Below, one piece after another: positions 1 to 5,113 of a stretch of DNA of 8,781 nt. Numbering within the stretch: position 1 is the first letter of the stretch; the number at the start of each line of letters is the position of its first letter. The notes below the pieces were generated by a model that was given only the letters and a program-made list of their open reading frames with translations, made no database searches and was not told the origin of the DNA. Both the position numbers and the translations under genes were made by a program. Source of the DNA: Amylibacter sp. (GTDB lineage Bacteria; Pseudomonadota; Alphaproteobacteria; Rhodobacterales; Rhodobacteraceae); the NCBI GenBank assembly GCA_027083485.1, contig JALWOO010000068.1:1-8781 (forward strand), written 5' to 3'.

Positions 1-1
1 T

Positions 2-439
2 CTCGGTGTACCCAGGCCCGTATAATTCCACCTCTGGCCAGGTTCCTTCGCGGTTCAGCGACGCGGTTGGGCGGTCAAAATCAAACGGCACCGAATTCAA
101 ACGGCCCGTAAAAATCGTGTCCGTATCGAAAAAGACAAAGGGTTCCTTGTCCGGCAGCGCGGTCAGGCCGATGATTTTATTGCCATTGGGATAGCTGGAC
201 CCGAAAACCCCGTTGTGGAACGGCACGATTTCCGCGCCCATATCCAGCAGGAGCTTGCGCACTTCCGGATCATTGATGCGCGGATCATGGTCCCAGCGCT
301 CCCCCGGTTGCGGCTCTCCCAAAATCAGCCGCCCCTTGAAAGTCGGGTTCTTGGCGCGGAAGGTGGCCACGAAACTGATCGCTTCGAATTGCAGGCGCCC
401 GCCTTGCACAATCGCAAATACGTTAAAGTCGCTCGCCAT
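2..439 (-). CDS. Hypothetical protein with GT-A-like DxD motif (glycosyltransferase-like), C-terminus beyond window
   Basis: An open frame of 146 codons starts at the ATG at 439-437 and runs off the left edge, so the C-terminus is missing. An in-frame TAA at 454-452 leaves this as the only plausible start; the ribosome binding site (GGGCGGGAA) is modest. The protein begins MASDFNVFAIVQGG and has no signal peptide or membrane segment, so it is probably cytoplasmic. Residues 84-112 read as a helix entry (PNGNKIIGL) followed by a hydrophobic strand ending in FFDTDT, with D105-T106-D107. In GT-A fold glycosyltransferases, notably GT8-like ones, a similar NKI-helix is followed by a strand carrying a DxD metal and nucleotide-sugar binding motif. 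That resemblance is the only functional clue. Donor, acceptor and product cannot be told. The lipoprotein gene lies upstream on the same strand across a 117-base gap. I am confident the gene is real, but not about its function. Confidence 0.8.
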   Translation of the reverse strand, partial: MASDFNVFAIVQGGRLQFEAISFVATFRAKNPTFKGRLILGEPQPGERWDHDPRINDPEVRKLLLDMGAEIVPFHNGVFGSSYPNGNKIIGLTALPDKEPFVFFDTDTIFTGRLNSVPFDFDRPTASLNREGTWPEVELYGPGYTE

Positions 440-556
440 GGTTCCCGCCCGTTATCTTTGTTTTCGCCAATATAGACAGGATGCATGAAAAATGGAATGC
501 TTTGCACCGCGCTAGGCGTGATTTTGATGCGGGCCGGTGCGGGTCAGGTTAGCCCG
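440..556. other. Intergenic gap between lipoprotein gene and DxD protein gene
   Basis: This 117-base gap separates two minus-strand genes. Read on the minus strand it has a TATATT hexamer (plus positions 469-474), which could be a -10 box for the DxD protein gene, but no convincing -35 box lies 16-18 bases upstream. A 6-base inverted pair (504-509 with 535-540) has a 25-base loop and is not followed directly by a U-run, so I do not call it a terminator. Whether the two genes are co-transcribed is open. Confidence 0.4.
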
Positions 557-1018
557 TCAGCGCACGAAAACCTGTACCTTGGCCAGTTCTGTCAGAGGAA
601 TGCCCAAAACCTGCATGGCGGCCAAGGACAGCTGCGATCCGGCCGTGTTTTCACCTTGCAACGGCAAGAGCAACACATTGGCCGCAGTTCCGGTTTTGTC
701 GTAATAGACCCGCCCCTTTACTTCGGTTGTCACCAAGGGCGTTCGCAACCATAGCCCGTCACGATCCAAAAGGCCAAGCGCCACAATGGTTTTGCCCAGA
801 TCCTGCTCCGGCCGCGCCACAGGCACCGGCTTCGTAACAGCCCCCGCCGCCCTGTCCGCAGGCCGCAGCCTGGGCCGTATCACCGTTTCATCCGGTTGCA
901 CCGCAACAACAGGCGGCTGCTCTGGCGTTTCGGGCCGCTTGAACAGCCCCTCACCCCCGCCACAGCCAAAAAGTAACAGGCCTGCGAAAACCACCCGAAT
1001 AACCCCACCTTGCACCAC
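557..1018 (-). CDS. Putative lipoprotein of unknown function
   Basis: The 153-residue product starts with a GTG at 1018-1016. An AGGGGA ribosome binding site lies 5 bases upstream, and a second GTG directly follows and is also possible. Residues 6-18 form a short hydrophobic segment ending in a lipobox (L16-F17-G18-C19), so C19 would be lipidated after signal peptidase II cleavage. Phenylalanine at the -2 position is slightly unusual. Residues 20-22 are glycine, with no Asp at +2, which favours outer-membrane placement. Residues 27-72 are proline-, valine- and arginine-rich, with no obvious fold, and look like a flexible tether. Residues 74-153 look globular, with GLWLRTPLV at 88-96 and a KGRVYY strand at 101-106. 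I do not recognise a named domain; similar lipoproteins seem, from memory, to occur in Rhodobacterales. It is divergent from moaA, with only 84 bases between the starts, but nothing links it to molybdenum cofactor synthesis. Confidence 0.82.
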   Translation of the reverse strand: MVQGGVIRVVFAGLLLFGCGGGEGLFKRPETPEQPPVVAVQPDETVIRPRLRPADRAAGAVTKPVPVARPEQDLGKTIVALGLLDRDGLWLRTPLVTTEVKGRVYYDKTGTAANVLLLPLQGENTAGSQLSLAAMQVLGIPLTELAKVQVFVR

Positions 1019-1032
1019 ACGATTCCCCTGCT

Positions 1033-1063
1033 AAAGCGCCCTTTGCCAGAGCTTAGGCGCTTT
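1033..1063. repeat. 8-bp inverted repeat in the lipoprotein/moaA divergent region
   Basis: AAAGCGCC at 1033-1040 is matched exactly by GGCGCTTT at 1056-1063, with a 15-base spacer. A second small inverted pair, CCTTG at 1066-1070 and CAAGG at 1076-1080, follows it. Both lie in the 84 bases between the divergent starts of the lipoprotein gene and moaA. Either could be an operator or an RNA hairpin in the moaA leader. Neither has a U-run that would make it a terminator. The role is unknown. Confidence 0.4.
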
Positions 1064-1102
1064 GTCCTTGCCTGCCAAGGCGTTGCCACCTACATATTGG
1101 CC

Positions 1103-2116
1103 ATGACTGATGCACCTCGCCTGATCGACCCCTATGCCCGCGCAATCACCTATTTGCGCGTTTCCGTCACCGACCGCTGTGATTTCCGTTGCCGCTACTG
1201 CATGTCGGAAAACATGACCTTTTTGCCGAAAAAGGAATTGCTCAGCCTTGAGGAACTGGATCGCCTGTGCAGCGCATTCGTCAGTCAAGGCGTTGAAAAA
1301 CTGCGCATTACCGGCGGTGAACCCCTTGTCCGGCGCGGCATTATGGGCTTTTTCAACGCCATGTCGCGGCATCTGGAAAGCGGTGCCTTGCGGGAACTGA
1401 CCCTGACCACAAACGGCTCGCAACTGAGCAAATATGCCGCCGATCTGTATGCGGCCGGTATGCGGCGGGTGAATATTTCGCTCGATACGCTGGACGAGGC
1501 AAAATTTGCCCATATCACCCGCTGGGGTCGTCTGGCACAGGTGCTTGAGGGGATCGACGCGGCACAAAATGCCGGACTGCGCGTCAAAATCAATGTGGTT
1601 GCGGTCAAAGACACCAACGAGGACGAGCTGGAAAAAATCGTGAACTGGTGTGCCGAGCGCGATATGGATTTGACCTTTATCGAAGTCATGCCCATGGGCG
1701 ATATGGGCGATCTGGACCGCACGGACCAATACTGGGCGCTGGAAGATTTGCGCGACCGTCTGGCAGAGAGCTTCACCCTGACCGATCTGCCCGACAACAC
1801 CGGTGGCCCCGCCCGCTATGTGCGGCTGGAGGAAACCGGCCAGAAAGTCGGCTTTATCACGCCCCTGTCCCATAATTTCTGCGAAAGCTGCAATCGCGTG
1901 CGTTTGACCTGTACAGGGCAGCTTTATCAATGCCTTGGCCAAGAGGACGAGGCCGATCTACGCAAGGTTCTGCGCGATAATCCCGATGATGACACGCCCC
2001 TGATTGCCGCCATCCACAGCGCGATTGCCCGCAAGCCCAAGGGCCATGATTTCGATTACTCCCGTCAGGAAACCAGCGGTGCCATGGCCCGCCACATGAG
2101 CCATACCGGCGGCTAG
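1103..2116 (+). CDS. moaA: GTP 3',8-cyclase MoaA (molybdenum cofactor biosynthesis)
   Basis: MoaA is a radical SAM enzyme that converts GTP to 3',8-cyclo-7,8-dihydro-GTP, which MoaC then turns into cyclic pyranopterin monophosphate, the first intermediate of molybdopterin. The 337-residue product has the usual family length. The N-terminal SAM [4Fe-4S] cluster ligands are C26, C30 and C33 (CX3CX2C in RCDFRCRYC), followed by the GGEP motif that contacts SAM. The second [4Fe-4S] cluster, which binds GTP, has C260, C263 and C277. The chain ends in the conserved Gly-Gly tail (HTGG). I chose the ATG at 1103 because the family begins a few residues before the I-x-Y-L-R-V-S-V-T strand; the frame stays open back to 1010 but that part has no family resemblance. 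No Shine-Dalgarno sequence precedes 1103. moaB, moaC, moaD and moaE are not in the window. Confidence 0.97.
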   Translation: MTDAPRLIDPYARAITYLRVSVTDRCDFRCRYCMSENMTFLPKKELLSLEELDRLCSAFVSQGVEKLRITGGEPLVRRGIMGFFNAMSRHLESGALRELTLTTNGSQLSKYAADLYAAGMRRVNISLDTLDEAKFAHITRWGRLAQVLEGIDAAQNAGLRVKINVVAVKDTNEDELEKIVNWCAERDMDLTFIEVMPMGDMGDLDRTDQYWALEDLRDRLAESFTLTDLPDNTGGPARYVRLEETGQKVGFITPLSHNFCESCNRVRLTCTGQLYQCLGQEDEADLRKVLRDNPDDDTPLIAAIHSAIARKPKGHDFDYSRQETSGAMARHMSHTGG

Positions 2117-2125
2117 GGCGTAGAC

Positions 2126-2842
2126 TCAGAAACCAGCCTCTGTCATCGGTTCAAACTGCACATGGCTTACCTTTGCCGTGCCGAAAACACCCGGTTTGGT
2201 CATTCCCGCCCAGGCAGAAATAGACCGGTCCGCCGCCCAGATATTGGTAAAAATCCGCCCCGGAATTTGCGGGATTTCGTTCGGGTCCGCAGTCAGTTCC
2301 CAAATCAATTCGTCCTCTACATACCAGCGCACAAAATCCGGCCCCCATTCAAACCCGTAACGGCCCGGCTTTTCCGCCGCATCAAACCCCAGATCAACAA
2401 AGCGGTTCCACATCCGCCCGTCTACGAATACCGCCAGATGGATTTTTCGGGTGTCCTTGCCCAGAAATTCGATATCTATTTCATCATGGCGCGTGCCATA
2501 ACCCGCGCCGGTATAGGTGAAAAACCCGGTCACAATCCCTGCTCCGCGCGCCGGTTGGATCACCACTTCATAGCGGCCAAATCCCGTGGGTTTCCGGCGG
2601 CGCACCGAGGCACCGGCAAAGCGGTTGGCATGGCCTTTTTGCGGGCGCAGCACCAATGACAACCCCCGATTCACCCGCGCCAGTTTTTCCCGCCAATCTG
2701 TATCAAACTTCGGATGCGAAAAATCGTAATCCGCCACCACCCATTTGCGCCGGTCCAGTTGTAAAAACGGCTCTTTGAATGCCTGCGCCATGCACACCTG
2801 TCCTGCCGCCAGCCCGACGGCAATTATTCCGATAAACCGCAT
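2126..2842 (-). CDS. Secreted glycoside hydrolase family 16 (ExoK-like beta-glucanase)
   Basis: This 238-residue protein is a probable exported endo-beta-glucanase of family GH16. A Sec signal peptide covers residues 1-21, with a hydrophobic core and an AQA cleavage site. The catalytic motif is H119-D-E-I-D-I-E-F-L-G: in GH16, E121 would be the nucleophile, D123 the assisting aspartate and E125 the acid/base. The following GKDTRK stretch and the later IWAADRSISAWAG segment resemble the ExoK/lichenase branch, which cuts beta-1,3-1,4 glucans or succinoglycan-type exopolysaccharide. Substrate cannot be fixed from sequence. It has no carbohydrate-binding module or calcium-binding repeats. The ATG at 2842 has a good ribosome binding site (AAGGAT, 6 bases upstream). 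Its stop is 9 bases from that of moaA, which is convergent, and I see no terminator between them. No exopolysaccharide genes flank it. Confidence 0.93.
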   Translation of the reverse strand: MRFIGIIAVGLAAGQVCMAQAFKEPFLQLDRRKWVVADYDFSHPKFDTDWREKLARVNRGLSLVLRPQKGHANRFAGASVRRRKPTGFGRYEVVIQPARGAGIVTGFFTYTGAGYGTRHDEIDIEFLGKDTRKIHLAVFVDGRMWNRFVDLGFDAAEKPGRYGFEWGPDFVRWYVEDELIWELTADPNEIPQIPGRIFTNIWAADRSISAWAGMTKPGVFGTAKVSHVQFEPMTEAGF

Positions 2843-2848
2843 CGGATT

Positions 2849-2854
2849 ATCCTT
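2849..2854 (-). promoter_or_regulatory. Ribosome binding site of the GH16 gene, inside an inverted-repeat arm
   Basis: On the minus strand AAGGAT lies 6 bases before the ATG at 2842. Its AAGG is the end of the 3' arm of the inverted repeat at 2851-2886, so an mRNA hairpin would pair most of this site. Confidence 0.65.
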
Positions 2855-2886
2855 AAATTTGTGTCAAGATTGATCCAAATTTAAGG
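2851..2886. repeat. Perfect 11-bp inverted repeat upstream of the GH16 gene
   Basis: CCTTAAATTTG at 2851-2861 is repeated exactly in inverse orientation as CAAATTTAAGG at 2876-2886, with a 14-base spacer. It starts 8 bases upstream of the GH16 start codon, within the 108-base divergent region shared with yjbQ. As DNA it could be an operator for a dimeric repressor. As GH16 mRNA, read on the minus strand, it could fold into a hairpin whose 3' arm holds the AAGG of the ribosome binding site. There is no U-run in the right place for a terminator. Confidence 0.6.
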
Positions 2887-2950
2887 TAAAGCAATTATTA
2901 ACAAACAACGAGGCCCGATCCACAGCTTGGTTAACCAGAGGGAAAACACG

Positions 2951-3379
2951 ATGCAGCCACACCAAACCCGTTTCAGCCTGTCCACCCGTGGTCAGGGGCT
3001 TTACGAATTTACAGATCAGGTAAAAACCTTTGTCAGGGACCAACCCCGCCGGGATGGCTTGCTGACGCTTTTCGTGCAACACACCTCTTGTTCTTTGCTC
3101 GTTCAGGAAAATGCCGACCCGGAAGTGCAAACCGATTTGCGCAATTTCTTTGCCCGTCTGGTGCCCCCTACAACGGATCCGAAAATGGCCTATTTAACCC
3201 ATACCTATGAAGGACCGGACGATATGCCCGCCCATATCAAGGCGGCCCTCACTGCAAGCTCTATCACTATTCCGATAATTGATGCCAGATTATGCCTTGG
3301 TACATGGCAAGGTATTTACCTTTTCGAACATAGAGACCATCCACACCACCGAAATATCATAGCGCATGTTTCCACCTGA
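2951..3379 (+). CDS. yjbQ: UPF0047 / YjbQ family protein
   Basis: The 142-residue product matches the YjbQ/UPF0047 family in length and wording. Members are small trimeric proteins with a metal-binding histidine site, and the E. coli one has weak thiamine phosphate synthase activity, hence the common name secondary thiamine-phosphate synthase; the physiological role is unclear. Family landmarks are HTSCSLLVQENADPEV at residues 44-59, HTYEGPDDMPAHIKAAL at 84-100, and the C-terminal LGTWQGIYLFEHRDHPHHR at 116-134. H44, H84 and H95 are likely metal or active-site residues. I chose the ATG at 2951 because GAGGGA lies about 8 bases upstream; the open frame reaches back to a TTG at 2927 but those residues are not family-like. 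It is divergent from the GH16 gene and lies 123 bases upstream of nrdR. Confidence 0.94.
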   Translation: MQPHQTRFSLSTRGQGLYEFTDQVKTFVRDQPRRDGLLTLFVQHTSCSLLVQENADPEVQTDLRNFFARLVPPTTDPKMAYLTHTYEGPDDMPAHIKAALTASSITIPIIDARLCLGTWQGIYLFEHRDHPHHRNIIAHVST

Positions 3380-3502
3380 TTGATTTGCGCAAAACCTGCC
3401 AAATGGCACATCATCTATGGAAAGACTTTTTCCTCTACCCAAAGTGTTGTCTTGCCTCTATAGTTATCCACAAGTACAAAAAGCAGGCTTTGAGGTATCA
3501 AA
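3380..3502 (+). other. Intergenic region upstream of nrdR
   Basis: This 123-base, relatively AT-rich gap should carry the nrdR-ribD promoter. It holds a 10-base palindrome (3384-3393, TTTGCGCAAA), a short TGCCA-AA-TGGCA inverted pair (3397-3408), a TATAGT hexamer at 3459-3464 that could be a -10 box but lacks a good -35, and a DnaA-box 9-mer at 3464-3472. I see no strong terminator for yjbQ and no clear NrdR-box pair. Confidence 0.45.
3464..3472 (+). promoter_or_regulatory. Perfect DnaA-box sequence upstream of nrdR
   Basis: TTATCCACA at 3464-3472 matches the strongest DnaA box exactly. It overlaps the last base of the TATAGT hexamer (3459-3464) and lies 30 bases before the nrdR start. I noticed no second exact box nearby, so an origin is not indicated. 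A chance match is possible. Confidence 0.4.
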
Positions 3503-3970
3503 ATGAGATGTCCGTTTTGCGGCAATACTGAAACACAGGTCAAAGACAGCCGCCCCGCCGAGGACCATGTCGCCATTCGGCGGCGCCGTTTTTGCCCGTC
3601 CTGCGGAGGGCGTTTCACCACCTACGAACGCGTGCAACTGCGCGATTTGGTGGTTGTCAAAAAGAACAACCGGCGCGAAGATTTCGACCGCGACAAGATG
3701 GAGCGCTCCATTCGCATCGCCTTGCAGAAACGCCCGCTCGATCCTGAACGCATCGACCAGATGATTTCCGGCATCGTACGCCGGCTCGAGAGCATGGGCG
3801 AAAGCGACATTCAGTCCGACAAAATCGGTGAAATCGTCATGGACGCCCTCGCCCGCATCGACACGGTCGCCTATGTGCGTTTTGCCTCGGTTTACAAAAA
3901 CTTTCAGGCCGCAGATGATTTCGAGGATTTCGTCCACGAATTGCGCCCGCCCAAATCAGACGACGAATAA
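3503..3970 (+). CDS. nrdR: Transcriptional repressor NrdR
   Basis: NrdR is the nucleotide-sensing repressor of ribonucleotide reductase genes; it binds ATP or dATP and then NrdR boxes in nrd promoters. The 155-residue product has the standard length and architecture. An N-terminal zinc ribbon uses C3, C6, C31 and C34 (CPFC and CPSC), with the basic stretch RRRRF at 26-30 that contacts DNA and RFTTYER at 37-43. An ATP-cone domain covers about residues 46-140, starting [17 protein letters not shown]. The ATG at 3503 has a GAGG ribosome binding site about 9 bases upstream. The stop codon directly abuts the ATG of ribD, a linkage common in proteobacteria, so the two are probably translated from one transcript. 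No ribonucleotide reductase genes lie in the window. Confidence 0.97.
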   Translation: MRCPFCGNTETQVKDSRPAEDHVAIRRRRFCPSCGGRFTTYERVQLRDLVVVKKNNRREDFDRDKMERSIRIALQKRPLDPERIDQMISGIVRRLESMGESDIQSDKIGEIVMDALARIDTVAYVRFASVYKNFQAADDFEDFVHELRPPKSDDE

Positions 3971-5056
3971 ATGGATCGCCGCTGGATGGCTCTGGCCCTG
4001 TCTTTGGGCCAGCGGGGATTGGGCACCGTCTGGCCCAATCCATCGGTCGGTTGCGTTCTTGTCAAAGACGGCCATGTCATCGGGCGCGGCCACACCCAGC
4101 CCGGCGGCCGCCCCCATGGCGAGGCCATGGCCTTGCGACAAGCCGGCGATCGGGCACGTGGGGCCACGGCCTATGTAACGCTTGAACCCTGCGCCCACAC
4201 CGGCAAATCCCCTCCCTGTGCCTTGGCCCTCATTCAGGCCGGAGTCGCCCGTGTGGTCAGCGCTCTTGAAGACCCCGACCCGCGTGTTGCGGGCAAAGGC
4301 CATGCCATGCTGCGCGCGGCCGGAATTGAGGTCACAAACGGTGTTCTGGCCGATCAGGCCCGCGATACCCACATCGGGTTTTTGACCCGTATCACCGAAA
4401 ACCGCCCCGCAATCACCCTGAAACTGGCCGCGAGCCTTGACGGGCGCATCGCCACGCGCACCGGTGACAGCCGCTGGATCACCGGACCGGCAGCGCGCCG
4501 GTTCACCCATCTGCTGCGCGCCAGCCATGATGCGATTATGATCGGCTCCGGCACTGCGCTGGCCGATGATCCGGACCTGTCGGTGCGCGACCTCGGCCTT
4601 GCGGCGCGCTCGCCCGTGCGCGTGGTGCTGGATAGCCGCCTGCGCACCCCGCTTCAGTCCCGCCTGGCTCGAACCGCCGAAAAAATCCCCCTGACCCTGT
4701 GTCACGGTCCCGATGCCGATACCACCCCCTGGCAAGGGAGTGCCGCAACCCTGCTGACCTGCAAAACCGAAAACGGCCGGCTTTCAATCCCCGATGTGCT
4801 GCGCCAGCTGGCCACCTACGGATTGACGCGTATCTTCTGTGAAGGCGGTGGCCAGCTTGCCGCCAGCCTGCTGCGCCACCGTGTCGTTGACAGGTTAATG
4901 ACCTTCAATGCCGGTGTCGCCATTGGCGGCGATGGCCGCGCCCAGCTTGGCGCGCTGGAAATAGACCGCCTGGCCGATGCCCCGCGCTTTCAGTTGCATG
5001 AAAGCCGTCAAATCGGCGGCGATGTTCTGAACACCTGGGTTATGGCTCCGAAATAA
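3971..5056 (+). CDS. ribD: Bifunctional riboflavin biosynthesis deaminase/reductase RibD
   Basis: RibD deaminates 2,5-diamino-6-ribosylamino-4(3H)-pyrimidinone 5'-phosphate and then reduces the ribose with NADPH, giving 5-amino-6-(ribitylamino)uracil phosphate for riboflavin synthesis. The 361-residue product has both domains. The deaminase covers about residues 1-140: H49 and E51 of the zinc site, and C74 and C83 in EPCAHTGKSPPC. The reductase starts near 145 (RPAITLKLAASLDGRIA), with the EGGG motif at 291-294. The usual H-A-E of the deaminase is H-G-E here; the zinc ligand and catalytic glutamate are kept, so activity is still expected. The ATG follows the nrdR stop with no gap and no clear ribosome binding site, which suggests translational coupling. 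The next gene is prfC rather than ribE, so the other riboflavin genes must lie elsewhere. Confidence 0.96.
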   Translation: MDRRWMALALSLGQRGLGTVWPNPSVGCVLVKDGHVIGRGHTQPGGRPHGEAMALRQAGDRARGATAYVTLEPCAHTGKSPPCALALIQAGVARVVSALEDPDPRVAGKGHAMLRAAGIEVTNGVLADQARDTHIGFLTRITENRPAITLKLAASLDGRIATRTGDSRWITGPAARRFTHLLRASHDAIMIGSGTALADDPDLSVRDLGLAARSPVRVVLDSRLRTPLQSRLARTAEKIPLTLCHGPDADTTPWQGSAATLLTCKTENGRLSIPDVLRQLATYGLTRIFCEGGGQLAASLLRHRVVDRLMTFNAGVAIGGDGRAQLGALEIDRLADAPRFQLHESRQIGGDVLNTWVMAPK

Positions 5057-5078
5057 TCCGGTTATCCCCTGCAAATTC

Positions 5079-5107
5079 TTGCCCTTCAACCATTCCTTAA
5101 CTATACG
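5079..5107 (+). promoter_or_regulatory. Candidate prfC promoter, possibly giving a leaderless mRNA
   Basis: TTGCCC (5079-5084) and TATACG (5102-5107) are separated by 17 bases, and each keeps four of six consensus positions. The prfC ATG begins 7 bases after the end of the -10 box, exactly where transcription would be expected to start. The 57-base gap after ribD holds no Shine-Dalgarno sequence, which fits a leaderless transcript. It is a prediction from sequence only. Confidence 0.4.
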
Positions 5108-5113
5108 CTGCCT

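Noticed and set aside
1019..1102. A molybdenum cofactor riboswitch upstream of moaA
   Set aside because: Only 84 bases separate the divergent starts, too short for the known Moco RNA motif, and the two short hairpins do not form its multi-stem layout.
1031..1942. A 303-codon minus-strand open frame antisense to moaA
   Set aside because: moaA is unmistakable on the plus strand, and the antisense product has shadow-like composition and no domain.
2162..2659. A 165-codon plus-strand open frame opposite the GH16 gene
   Set aside because: The GH16 signal peptide, catalytic motif and ribosome binding site all lie on the minus strand; the other frame is a shadow.
3419..3433. A terminator after yjbQ (GGAAA and TTTCC pair)
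   Set aside because: The stem has only five mostly A-T pairs and no U-run follows it.
3457..3472. An NrdR box for autoregulation upstream of nrdR
   Set aside because: The best alignment to the NrdR-box consensus matches only about half of its positions, and no second box at the expected spacing was found.
3464..3472. A replication origin around the DnaA box
   Set aside because: I noticed only one exact box, with no clustered boxes, AT-rich unwinding region or dnaA/parAB neighbours.
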